The notes below the pieces were generated by a model, which saw only the letters and a program-made list of their open reading frames with translations, was not told the DNA's origin and did no database searches. The translations under genes and the position numbers were made by a program. DNA of 64,000 nt from Prevotella sp. (GTDB lineage: Bacteria > Bacteroidota > Bacteroidia > Bacteroidales > Bacteroidaceae): assembly GCA_017548275.1 (NCBI GenBank), contig JAFZAH010000049.1, forward strand, positions 62,001 through 126,000. The letters run 5' to 3'. Every line of letters starts with the position of its first letter. Positions within the stretch are counted from its first letter, which is position 1. This document shows positions 35,925 through 44,185 of this stretch, in pieces.

Positions 35925-36299
35925 ATGAAACCTATCAGCACAGACAAAGCGCCTGCCGCCATCGGCCCCTACAGTCAGGCCATCGTATTCGGTAACATCG
36001 TCATCACATCCGGCCAACTGCCCATCGACCCCGCCACGGGACAATTCCCCGAGGGCGGCATCAAGGAGCAGACACGCCAGTCGCTCACCAACGTGAAAAA
36101 CATCTTGGCCGAGGCTGGTCTGGACATGAGTCATGTGGTCAAAACCACGGTGTTCCTCGCCGACATGGGCGATTTCGCGGATATGAACGCCGTTTATTCG
36201 GAGTTTTTCACACAGCCCTACCCTGCCCGTTCCGCCGTCGCCGTCAAGACCCTACCCAAAAACGCATTGGTAGAGATTGAAGTGATAGCAGAAAGATAA
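35925..36299 (+). CDS. ridA: RidA / YjgF-family enamine-imine deaminase
   Basis: Hydrolyses reactive 2-aminoacrylate and related enamines or imines released by PLP enzymes, in the cytoplasm as a trimer. The 124-residue protein shows the family landmarks: APAAIGPYSQA at 9-19, SGQLPIDPATG, VKTTVFLADMGDFADMNAVY, YPARSAV with the substrate-binding Arg near 105, and VEIEVIA with the conserved Glu near the end. Length is normal. It follows repeat copy 2 by 13 nt and ends before a large inverted repeat and a terminator. Confidence 0.95.
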   Translation: MKPISTDKAPAAIGPYSQAIVFGNIVITSGQLPIDPATGQFPEGGIKEQTRQSLTNVKNILAEAGLDMSHVVKTTVFLADMGDFADMNAVYSEFFTQPYPARSAVAVKTLPKNALVEIEVIAER

Positions 36300-36323
36300 A
36301 CCGCATCATCATGCCGTAGGGCC

Positions 36324-36416
36324 GGTGCCCCCATGCCTGCCCGCACGGCCGTTCCGTTGCTCCATTTGCGTCTGGGTGGACTCGCTATCGCTCGTGCGGG
36401 CGGGCATGGGGGCACC
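36324..36416. repeat. GC-rich 24-bp inverted repeat
   Basis: Left arm 36324-36347 (GGTGCCCCCATGCCTGCC...) and right arm 36393-36416 are complementary in 23 of 24 positions, with a 45-nt spacer. A related GC-rich piece with GTGCCCGCCCGCACG lies at about 46660-46695. The composition differs sharply from the surroundings. Confidence 0.75.
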
Positions 36417-36469
36417 GCCACTACATAATGACTCTGACATAGGATAGCTTGTAATTAACATACATATAA

Positions 36470-36500
36470 GTAGCACTCGAATTGTCGGGTGCTACTTTTT
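36470..36500 (+). terminator. Intrinsic terminator after ridA
   Basis: Stem GTAGCACTCG / CGGGTGCTAC (10 bp with one T.G pair), loop AATTGT, followed by five T. Confidence 0.9.
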
Positions 36501-36591
36501 GTATGGGCAAAAAAAGGGAATAATCTGCATATATATTTCTGTATGTTTTCATTTTTTTCATGCGAAAAGTATGTTATTTGAAAAAAATGTG

Positions 36592-36599
36592 TATATTTG
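36592..36599 (+). promoter_or_regulatory. -7 box upstream of the rod-shaped RNA
   Basis: TATATTTG followed by CAGCAG; transcription would begin near 36605. No upstream TTTG at 19-21 nt. Confidence 0.5.
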
Positions 36600-36604
36600 C
36601 AGCA

Positions 36605-36830
36605 GTTCTTAGGAACAAGACTTTTTGATATAACGAAGCGTTATGCTCGACTTGCTGATGGAAACGTAGGAAACTTCCAATGTAATGCAAGGAAAGTGTA
36701 ATGGTTCGCGCGTATAGCGTGGGCTGATTGCATATTCTTCATTACAGGGTTTTCCTACGACCTCCATCAGAAGATGTGGCTAATCAGTTCCACGCTTCTT
36801 CACGTTTAAAGCCCTTTTGGTAACTGGTGG
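36605..36830 (+). ncRNA. Candidate rod-shaped structured RNA (leader or stand-alone)
   Basis: After the promoter box comes a hairpin ATAACG-AAG-CGTTAT (about 36633-36647), then a long interrupted rod: CTTGCTGATGG with CCATCAGAAG, CGTAGGAAA with TTTTCCTACG, TGTAATG with CATTACA, and ATGCAA with TTGCAT, with small loops between. A last hairpin GAAGATGTGG / CCAC...TTCTTC shares GAAG with the closing stem, so two folds compete. A long hairpin with internal bubbles recalls 6S RNA, but I cannot identify it as such. The next gene starts at 36846, so it could also be its leader. Confidence 0.5.
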
Positions 36831-36845
36831 GCATGGAAAACGATT

Positions 36846-37730
36846 ATGTCCAAAAACAATAATTATGGGGTGTTGACAGCAATGCTGATCACAATGTTAC
36901 TTCTCGTCTCTTGTGGGGGAAGAAGTGTGGTGGATACTGTCAATGAGATGTATGACGTGGGTGTAGAACGGGTTCAAAAGGCTGAAAACATGGATGACAT
37001 CCAGAAAATCTATGACGAGGTTACACAACAAGTGAAAGACTTTAAGACTGAACACCTGAAAGAATTTGCTGCCCTCGATTCTACGACCAATTTATTATCA
37101 AAAGCAGAGAATATGTTTGTTAAAGCCTGTTGTATCAGATTGTCGGATATGGGTAGTAATCTGCAAACTGTAGAAGGGCTTATTTGTATTGATGATAACG
37201 GGGATATTGTCTATCTTGAAGAAAGTGAAGATCTCTATGGAAGTGGCGAGAGTGAATCAGACCTGAACAATCCCTTAAACTTTGTGAGCATGAAGGTAAT
37301 TTTCGATAACAGAAAGGATGCTTTCTTAAGAAAAAACAAGATTAAACTACAAACAGTAGAAGGAGATTACAAGTATAGCGATGAAGATGCAGAACTATAC
37401 TATAATCTATATGCCGCGCGATTTGTGATGGCAAAAATAATATGTGACCAATCAAAAAATGCCGAAGTTAGAAAATACATAGAAAACAATCTGTTCGATA
37501 TAGTCAATCATTTACCTTTAAATGATTCATACCCCGAGAATGTCAAAGAGGAAGTCAATAAATTATATTATGACAATAAAGATTATATAGAAAACACCTT
37601 GCATATTGCGTATAGACAATATGGAGTGGTTTGTTACGAGTATACTTCACCTCCTGTAATTTTTGTTGGGCAAGTTCAAGTATCCGTGAGAGTAAAAAGA
37701 GAAGACGATGGGTTGTTGTATATAAAGTAA
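36846..37730 (+). CDS. Lipoprotein of unknown function
   Basis: A 294-residue protein with a lipoprotein signal peptide (MLITMLLLVSC-GG, Cys near 23). The rest is helical and charged, with no domain I recognise. It is AT-rich compared with the flanking housekeeping genes and is the first of three small unknown genes (with those at 37930 and 38376) that look like an accessory insertion. It lies directly behind the structured RNA at 36605-36830. Confidence 0.75.
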   Translation: MSKNNNYGVLTAMLITMLLLVSCGGRSVVDTVNEMYDVGVERVQKAENMDDIQKIYDEVTQQVKDFKTEHLKEFAALDSTTNLLSKAENMFVKACCIRLSDMGSNLQTVEGLICIDDNGDIVYLEESEDLYGSGESESDLNNPLNFVSMKVIFDNRKDAFLRKNKIKLQTVEGDYKYSDEDAELYYNLYAARFVMAKIICDQSKNAEVRKYIENNLFDIVNHLPLNDSYPENVKEEVNKLYYDNKDYIENTLHIAYRQYGVVCYEYTSPPVIFVGQVQVSVRVKREDDGLLYIK

Positions 37731-37929
37731 GAGCTGTTAAAACAGAAAGATAGAGTACCCATTGGGTTAAAACATTACTCCATTGTGGGCTTTGACAATA
37801 ATTCCTCATAAGATGGATTGTATAATGACGATACTAATGCAAAAGCACTCTCTACTGAAATTGCCCAATGGAATGAACAGTAATTAGAAAGGTAAATGAA
37901 TATATACAAAGTGAATTAAAGAAAAAAAT

Positions 37930-38277
37930 ATGGAAAATTTATTCGAACGTCTAAGAAATTGCGGTGTTTGCCTCTTTGTTGCTTTCCTCCTTTTTAAATT
38001 CGGCGGATGGCATATAGTCTGGGGTCATGAGTTTTCTACTAGCGAGCACATCTTAATGGAAATAGTACATTTTGTGGCACCGACGAGTGTGATGACTGAT
38101 GACTCACAAAGTTTTATTGCCAACAAAGATGGTGTATTGGTGCGTATCAACGAGAAATACTACGGTGTTAATAAAGACACCAAATATTTTGATTCTCCTC
38201 TGATTCAGTGGGGGATGTTGTTTCTTTGTTTAGTGGCAACTGGTGTTGGCATAAAAGCATTATTTGATGATTACTGA
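37930..38277 (+). CDS. Small membrane protein of unknown function
   Basis: A 115-residue protein with hydrophobic segments at about 12-30 and 92-110 and a hydrophilic loop between (DDSQSFIANKDGVLVRINEKYYG). No family recognised. It is AT-rich, in line with both neighbours and read in the same direction; a joint role is possible but not shown. Confidence 0.65.
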   Translation: MENLFERLRNCGVCLFVAFLLFKFGGWHIVWGHEFSTSEHILMEIVHFVAPTSVMTDDSQSFIANKDGVLVRINEKYYGVNKDTKYFDSPLIQWGMLFLCLVATGVGIKALFDDY

Positions 38278-38375
38278 TGATAGCCATCTTGACAGGGGGG
38301 CAATCCTTTTCTGGAATGGAAAATATTACCGGTTTCACCTTATGCTATTAGAAAAGAAAAAACATTTATCGGCTT

Positions 38376-39104
38376 ATGGAACAAGAAACTAAAAAATGCC
38401 CTTATTGTGGCGAAGAGATTTTGGCTGTAGCAAAAAAGTGTAGATATTGCCACGAATGGTTGAATGTCAACAAGCAAGACACAAAAAAGAAAAGTAAGGA
38501 ATACTTGATTATTGTAAACGGTCAGCGGCAAGGTCCTTTCACGATTGAAGAACTCCGTCGCCGACACATTACACCAGAAACTATCGTTTGGGCGTATGGA
38601 ATGAGTAACTGGGCACCCGCCTCACAAGTTAGCGAATTGCAACCACTGTTTGTCGTGCAACCAGTCGGTCAACCTCAATACCAACAAGCGTCCAATATGG
38701 GTGCTGCGTCCTATCAACAGACGATGTTCCAACAAACTGTGCAGCCACAATATCAAACGTTGAACACAGAGGGAGCCTCCTCACAACAGACAGCGACCCC
38801 ACCTCCTGAATCACCACAAGAACAGCCATCAGTGAACACGGGTGACAACCCCCATCAGCAAACTATAACACAACAACCTGACACTGATGATTCATACTAT
38901 ATATATGATGATGAACCCTCATTTTTTAAGAAACTAATTCAATATCTCTTGTGGGGCATCTTCATATTTGCTATATTAGCGCTCGTCATTTATATTTTTG
39001 TTTCCATAGTGGAGCAGTTAAATGCGATAAAAATAATTATTTTGATAGGAGTAATTGTAGTTATCTTGGGTGCCATAGGATCTTTTTTTGACGAACTTTC
39101 ATAG
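38376..39104 (+). CDS. Zinc-ribbon and GYF-like domain membrane protein
   Basis: The 242-residue protein begins with a zinc ribbon (CPYCGEEI and CRYCHEW, four Cys, residues 8-28). A GYF_2/DUF4339-like domain follows (about 42-92: YLIIVNGQRQGPFTIEELRRRHITPETIVWAYGMSNW, shown here as a description of the segment with Gly-Pro-Phe and Trp core). A Gln/Pro-rich linker (about 95-165) and two hydrophobic C-terminal segments (about 182-205 and 212-235) complete it. GYF_2 domains are common in small bacterial membrane proteins; the partner is unknown. It closes the AT-rich accessory block. Confidence 0.8.
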   Translation: MEQETKKCPYCGEEILAVAKKCRYCHEWLNVNKQDTKKKSKEYLIIVNGQRQGPFTIEELRRRHITPETIVWAYGMSNWAPASQVSELQPLFVVQPVGQPQYQQASNMGAASYQQTMFQQTVQPQYQTLNTEGASSQQTATPPPESPQEQPSVNTGDNPHQQTITQQPDTDDSYYIYDDEPSFFKKLIQYLLWGIFIFAILALVIYIFVSIVEQLNAIKIIILIGVIVVILGAIGSFFDELS

Positions 39105-39351
39105 GATTCTTTTATGATTATTGACATAATCAAGATAAATTTATAGGACAATAAAAGTTCATATTGTGACACAGAGATTTTGGAATTATTGTACGTTGCC
39201 CCTACAAAACGCGACATTGTACGAGAACATAACAGGAACACCGCCCCTACAAACGAGACGGAGAGAGCAACAATGCCCCTACATGTATAGTGTTGGCTTA
39301 ACTACTGAGCGAAGCGGTAACTTCTTAACAGCTTTAACTACAGATAAGGAG
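39105..39351. other. Non-coding stretch with GCCCCTACA repeats
   Basis: Holds three GCCCCTACA motifs (about 39198-39290), two of them followed by AAACG-type sequence. It shows no credible gene: a 67-codon open frame spans the motifs and runs into the next gene's antisense. Confidence 0.45.
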
Positions 39352-40761
39352 TTATTTCACATACGATGAGCCGTCGAAACAATGGGTGCAGACGCGCTCT
39401 TTGGGGAGACCGATGGACTCGATGAGTTTCTCGAGTTTGGCAAACTTCACGGAGGTCAAACCCAGACGGTTACCAATCTCCTTAACCATCCGTTGATATT
39501 CCGGGGAATCGGTGGTGGCGTATTTGTCAAGGTTTTTCGATGCGTCGCCTTCGAAATCCTTGATGACCTGACGGGTGAGCAACTCCAAATCGCTCTTCGA
39601 TGTGGTGAACTGGATAAACGGGCACCCGAAGACCAGCGGCGGGCAAGAGATGCGCGCATGCACCTCTTTGGCACCATAATCGAAGAACATACGTACATTG
39701 TCGTGCAACTGTGTGCCGCGCACGATGCTATCGTCGCAGAACACCACACGCTTGTCTTTGAGGATGGCACGGTTGGGTATCAGTTTCATCTTCGCCACGA
39801 GGTCGCGCCTTGATTGGCTGCCCGGAGTGAAACTGCGCGGCCATGTGGGGGTATATTTCAGCACGGCACGCTTATACGGAATCTTGCTGCCGAGCGAATA
39901 GCCAATAGCCATACCCACTCCAGAGTCGGGCACACCGCACACGCAGTCGGCCTCGACGGTATCTTCCTCGCCCATCAGTTCGCCGTTGCGCTCGCGCATG
40001 GCCTCCACGTTGACACCCTCGTAATCGCTGGTGGGGAATCCGTAATACACCCACAGGAACGAGCAAATCTGACAACGGCTGAAAGGTTGTTGCAGTACCT
40101 CGACACCATCGGCACGCAACTTCACGATTTCGCCCGGCCCGACATCCCGCAGCACTTGATAATCGAGATTGGGAAATGCCGACGTCTCGCTGGTGGCAGC
40201 ATAAGCACCCTCCTTATGTCCGATGACGACAGGTGTCCGTCCCAAGAAATCGCGGGCGGCGATGATACCGTCTTCGGTGAGCACCAGCATCGAGCAAGAG
40301 CCCTGAATCTTACGATACACATTGTTGATGCCCTCGACGAAATTGCGCCCCATATTGATGAGCAGCGCAACGAGTTCGGTCTGGTTGATGTTATTGGCCG
40401 ACATCTCGCTGAAATGCATCCTCTCTGCCAACAAATCAGCCGCTATCTCGCGTAAGTTGTTGATTTTCGCCACGGTGACCACGGCATATCTGCCCAGATG
40501 GGAATTGACGATGATGGGCTGCGGATCGGTGTCGCTGATGACGCCAATGCCTTGTGAGCCTGAAAAATGCTCCAGTTCATCCTCAAATTTTGAACGGAAA
40601 TAGTTGCGCTCCAGACTGTGGATAGACCGATTGAATCCTTTGACGGGGTCGAATGTGACCAGACCAGCCCGGCGTGTACCCAGATGCGAGTTATAGTCGG
40701 TGCCGTAAAACAAATCATTGACACAATCTTTTACCGAAATTGTACCGAAAAAGCCACCCAT
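39352..40761 (-). CDS. Amidophosphoribosyltransferase (PurF)-like protein lacking the N-terminal Cys
   Basis: With the ATG at 40761 the product has 469 residues and the PurF layout: an N-terminal class II glutamine amidotransferase domain (about 1-230) and a C-terminal phosphoribosyltransferase domain with the PRPP loop VVFCDDSIVRGTQ near 343. PurF makes phosphoribosylamine from PRPP and glutamine, the first step of purine synthesis. Here the N-terminus is MGGFFGTI where active enzymes have a nucleophilic Cys (MCGIFG type), so glutamine hydrolysis should be lost. It may use ammonia, or be a regulatory or divergent paralog. An upstream in-frame start inside the promoter is rejected. Several Cys (CQIC, CVCG, CTHC) could bind an Fe-S cluster. 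Confidence 0.88.
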   Translation of the reverse strand: MGGFFGTISVKDCVNDLFYGTDYNSHLGTRRAGLVTFDPVKGFNRSIHSLERNYFRSKFEDELEHFSGSQGIGVISDTDPQPIIVNSHLGRYAVVTVAKINNLREIAADLLAERMHFSEMSANNINQTELVALLINMGRNFVEGINNVYRKIQGSCSMLVLTEDGIIAARDFLGRTPVVIGHKEGAYAATSETSAFPNLDYQVLRDVGPGEIVKLRADGVEVLQQPFSRCQICSFLWVYYGFPTSDYEGVNVEAMRERNGELMGEEDTVEADCVCGVPDSGVGMAIGYSLGSKIPYKRAVLKYTPTWPRSFTPGSQSRRDLVAKMKLIPNRAILKDKRVVFCDDSIVRGTQLHDNVRMFFDYGAKEVHARISCPPLVFGCPFIQFTTSKSDLELLTRQVIKDFEGDASKNLDKYATTDSPEYQRMVKEIGNRLGLTSVKFAKLEKLIESIGLPKERVCTHCFDGSSYVK

Positions 40762-40787
40762 ATTATGTGTAATAATAAAATTCGCTG

Positions 40788-40819
40788 CAAAATTACACTT
40801 TTCTTGATAAATATGCAAA
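40788..40819 (-). promoter_or_regulatory. Promoter of the PurF-like gene
   Basis: On the minus strand TTTG (plus 40816-40819), a 20-nt spacer and TAATTTTG (plus 40788-40795), 26 nt before the ATG at 40761. Confidence 0.65.
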
Positions 40820-40916
40820 AAGCGCAAATTGATTTATATCAAAAATTTGTATAAGTGAAAGAATATATGTTAACTTCAAAGTGACAGGAATTTTGAAACA
40901 TTCTTTTTTCTTCTTT

Positions 40917-40951
40917 TTTGACGGATATATAATGATTATTTATTACCTTTG
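40917..40951 (+). promoter_or_regulatory. Promoter of the C10 protease gene
   Basis: TACCTTTG at 40944-40951, 23 nt before the start codon, with TTTG at 40917-40920. The 23-nt spacer is longer than usual. Confidence 0.55.
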
Positions 40952-40974
40952 CCCCAAATTATAACATTCATACT

Positions 40975-43900
40975 ATGAAAAAAGTTATTTCCCTTGTAAT
41001 GATGCTTGTGTCGGCTTGTGCGCTATGGGCAGGCCCGGTGGACCAGCAACAGGCATTACAGACCGCACAAACATATCTGAGCACCCATCTGACAGACAGC
41101 AACGCCCCTCAACGTAGATTGAGAATGGCTTATCAGGGTGCAGACTTGCAAACAGCAAATGTCGAGGCATCCAACCTCTACGTGTTCAACATCAATGAGC
41201 ATGACGGTTTCATCATCGTTTCGGGCGATGACCGCACAGAGGCTGTATTAGGTTACACCCAGAACGGCACCTTCGACCCTGAGAACATCCCCGCGAACCT
41301 GCGTTGGTGGCTCGACTGCTATGAGCGCCAGATAGAATGGGTGAAAGCGAACGCCCCCGAGCGTTCTGCCGTTCCTGCGAAATCATCGGCCGAAGTGATA
41401 GCCCCCCTGATGACCACGAAATGGGACCAGGGCAAACCCTATAATTACGAGACACCTGTCATCGACGGCAAACACGCCCCCACGGGTTGTGTGGCTACCG
41501 CTTTGGCACAGGTGATGAATTATTATAAATGGCCCCAAGATGAAACTACCACTGTGCCCGGCTATCGCAGAGGCGGATCAGACTATATCAACGCCCTGCC
41601 GGCTACGACCTTCGACTGGGACAACATGCTTGACACCTATGCGGCCAACATGGATGAGAATGATGACCACGTGAAAGCCGTCAGCAAACTGATGCGCTAT
41701 GCAGGACAAGTAGTACACATGAGTTATGGGGCCGAGAGTTCCGGCTCGAATGAGACCTATTTGATACCCGGTGCCATGCACGATTATTTCGGGTACAGCA
41801 ATTCCGGTTGGGAAGCACTCCGCGACAATTATTCCATCGCTGAGTGGGAAAACCTGATGCTCAACGAGTTGCGTAACCATCGCCCAGTATTGTATTGTGG
41901 ATTCACGTCGAGTTTTGAGGGTCACGCATTTGTTTGTGAAGGATATGACGGCGAAGGTAAGTTCTACATCAACTGGGGTTGGGGCGGCTATGCCGACGGT
42001 CCGTTCCGTTTGTCTGTGCTCGACGCCTCCTATTCAGGCATCGGCGGCAGTGCCACCTCCAACCAGTTCTCATGGGGACAGGAAGCCTATATCGAGATAC
42101 AGCCCACAGGCGAAAGCACTGTAGAACATTTCCGCGACAACCTGACGGCCTACTCTCGTCCAAGTGTTCAAAACCGTGTGGTCACCCGCAACAGCAGCAG
42201 CGAAAACTTCAAAATCAGACTGTTCATGCCCGTCATCAATGACACTGGCGGTTATTATTCCAAGCAGCAGGGTTATGCCCTCTATCAAGGCGATGAGATG
42301 GTGAAACGCGTCTATACGTCAGCCATCAGCATGGGTCAGGGAGGAGCAACCAATAATGCGTTGACCATCTCCTTCGGCTCAGACTTAGAAAACGGCGACT
42401 ATATCCTATACGCTGTGAGCCAGAGCAAGAGCACGGGAAATTGGGAGAAAAACGTGGGTTCTGACCGCAATTACTTGAAAGTGAACATCAAAGACAACAC
42501 CATGACACTCACCCCGGTGCCATTCCCAGACTTCACCATCAATGACGTGACGGCGAAGAAAAATGCTGTCGTGGTGGATTTCACCAATAATGGCACAGAA
42601 TTCAACGGCAGAATCAGTGTGTTGAACAGCGAGTTCAAAGAAGTAAGTTGGGAACAGGCCGCCATTGCTGAAGGCGAGACCACTCAAGTGGCTTTCTATA
42701 TAGATGACGAAAAATCTGATTTCAGTATCTACGATGTATTTTATCTCAATGTGGACTATTGGAAAGAAAACTGGTTCTATACCAATGCCACCCTCGAAGG
42801 CTCAGACCTGAGGAAGACACTGTCGATACTCAATCTGGCGGAAGACGGTCAAACCGTCTATGGCAGCAAAGTGCTGTGCCAAGTGGATTTGAAAAATGAA
42901 GGCACAGGCCTCTATAAGCACACCATCACAACGGAAATCATCAATACTGCCAACGGCAACGCCAATACCATCGGCAAGGAGATTGTCAGCGTGGAACCGG
43001 GCGAGAGCAAGAGACTGTCGTATGAAGTACCTGTCACCAAGGCACAACGCGGCAACACCTATGAATTGACTTCCATACATAACATCGATATGGTAAACAA
43101 GGCTGAGGACAAAATCACCTTCACACCCCAAGCGGGCGCCATCCTGTGGAACGGCAAGGGCGAAGTGAGCGTGGCACCTCAGGAAGCCACTTTTACGGTA
43201 GATGATACTGCCGCGGCAGCCGACGTGAGCGCAGCATACACCAGCGACGCAAAAGCCAACAGTAACCCCAACACCATCTACATGCTCGACACATCGGTGC
43301 CCACGGGATTGAAAGGCAAGAATGTGATGAACAACAAGATGACCACCGCCAATATCCATTTCTATGACGGCAACGAATATTTCATCCCGCTTGACTTCTC
43401 GGCATCAAAGAGCACAAATTACCATCGCACCATCAGCGAGGCCAACAAATGGAGCACCATCGCGCTGCCCTTCGCGCCCACGAAGGTGACTGCCGACGGT
43501 CAGGAAATAGACTGGCAGAAGAGCGAAAGCGACACAGGCAAGAGCCTCTATATCATGAAGTTCAACGGAACTGACGGCGACAAGGTACTCTTCGGTTATA
43601 CCGATGCGATGGAAGCCTACAACCCGTATCTCATCGGCATCGGTCCTGAACTGGCCGGCAAGGAATTGGTGTTTACTGCCACCGGTTTATCTACTTTGAA
43701 AGCCACCCTCAAAAATCCCATCGTCGCTACCGTGGGCAACTATCAACTCACTGGTGTGAATAGCGACACGGTGATTGACGGTGCATTCGTCATCGACGGC
43801 GAAAAAGCCAAACCTGCCAACGGCGCAGCCATAGCACCGTTCCGCGCTTACCTCAGCGCTGAGGGCGGCATCAGTTATTCGGAGATGACGATTGTGACTG

Positions 43901-44058
43901 GCGTGGAACTGACCGGCATCCATGACATCGAGATGACGACCGAGGGCAACGGCACCGTCTTCAACCTGGCCGGACAGAAAGTGGGAACAATCAAAGCGAT
44001 GGAATCTCTGCCGAAAGGCATCTATGTCGTGAACGGCAAGAAAGTGATTGTCAAATAG
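40975..44058 (+). CDS. C10 family cysteine protease (streptopain/interpain-like), secreted
   Basis: A 1,027-residue secreted protease. The signal peptide covers about 1-19 (LVSACALWA). A Spi-type inhibitory prodomain lies at about 20-135 and a papain-like C10 catalytic domain at about 140-375, with Cys172 in TGCVATALAQVMNYY, His317 in FEGHAFVCEGYDG and the YINWGWGG segment. Roughly 650 residues of Ig-like/beta repeats follow and the protein ends in VFNLAGQKV...LPKGIYVVNGKKVIVK, a tail similar to those of the giant LamG proteins. C10 enzymes such as SpeB and interpain A degrade host proteins or haem carriers; the target here is unknown. It has its own promoter and terminator. Confidence 0.94.
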   Translation: MKKVISLVMMLVSACALWAGPVDQQQALQTAQTYLSTHLTDSNAPQRRLRMAYQGADLQTANVEASNLYVFNINEHDGFIIVSGDDRTEAVLGYTQNGTFDPENIPANLRWWLDCYERQIEWVKANAPERSAVPAKSSAEVIAPLMTTKWDQGKPYNYETPVIDGKHAPTGCVATALAQVMNYYKWPQDETTTVPGYRRGGSDYINALPATTFDWDNMLDTYAANMDENDDHVKAVSKLMRYAGQVVHMSYGAESSGSNETYLIPGAMHDYFGYSNSGWEALRDNYSIAEWENLMLNELRNHRPVLYCGFTSSFEGHAFVCEGYDGEGKFYINWGWGGYADGPFRLSVLDASYSGIGGSATSNQFSWGQEAYIEIQPTGESTVEHFRDNLTAYSRPSVQNRVVTRNSSSENFKIRLFMPVINDTGGYYSKQQGYALYQGDEMVKRVYTSAISMGQGGATNNALTISFGSDLENGDYILYAVSQSKSTGNWEKNVGSDRNYLKVNIKDNTMTLTPVPFPDFTINDVTAKKNAVVVDFTNNGTEFNGRISVLNSEFKEVSWEQAAIAEGETTQVAFYIDDEKSDFSIYDVFYLNVDYWKENWFYTNATLEGSDLRKTLSILNLAEDGQTVYGSKVLCQVDLKNEGTGLYKHTITTEIINTANGNANTIGKEIVSVEPGESKRLSYEVPVTKAQRGNTYELTSIHNIDMVNKAEDKITFTPQAGAILWNGKGEVSVAPQEATFTVDDTAAAADVSAAYTSDAKANSNPNTIYMLDTSVPTGLKGKNVMNNKMTTANIHFYDGNEYFIPLDFSASKSTNYHRTISEANKWSTIALPFAPTKVTADGQEIDWQKSESDTGKSLYIMKFNGTDGDKVLFGYTDAMEAYNPYLIGIGPELAGKELVFTATGLSTLKATLKNPIVATVGNYQLTGVNSDTVIDGAFVIDGEKAKPANGAAIAPFRAYLSAEGGISYSEMTIVTGVELTGIHDIEMTTEGNGTVFNLAGQKVGTIKAMESLPKGIYVVNGKKVIVK

Positions 44059-44131
44059 AAAGCCAAGAATTGTATAGAGTTTCTATAGACTTTAGTTTTT
44101 CTAGAGTCTCTAGAGTTTGTAGAAAAGAGAC

Positions 44132-44163
44132 AACGGAGGCGTATCGAGTAATACGCCTCCGTT
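44132..44163. terminator. Strong hairpin terminator, C10 protease / pyrH
   Basis: A perfect 12-bp stem (AACGGAGGCGTA / TACGCCTCCGTT) with an 8-nt loop between two convergent genes; followed by ATCATTT on the plus side and preceded by a purine-rich AGAAAAGAGAC stretch. Confidence 0.8.
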
Positions 44164-44185
44164 ATCATTTCAGGGTTATGGCAAA

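Noticed and set aside
36605-36830. Definite call as 6S RNA
   Set aside because: The rod shape fits, but no conserved 6S sequence feature could be confirmed by eye, and it may be a leader of the next gene.
39166-39369. 67-codon plus-strand open frame
   Set aside because: It spans the GCCCCTACA repeats and enters the antisense of the PurF-like gene.
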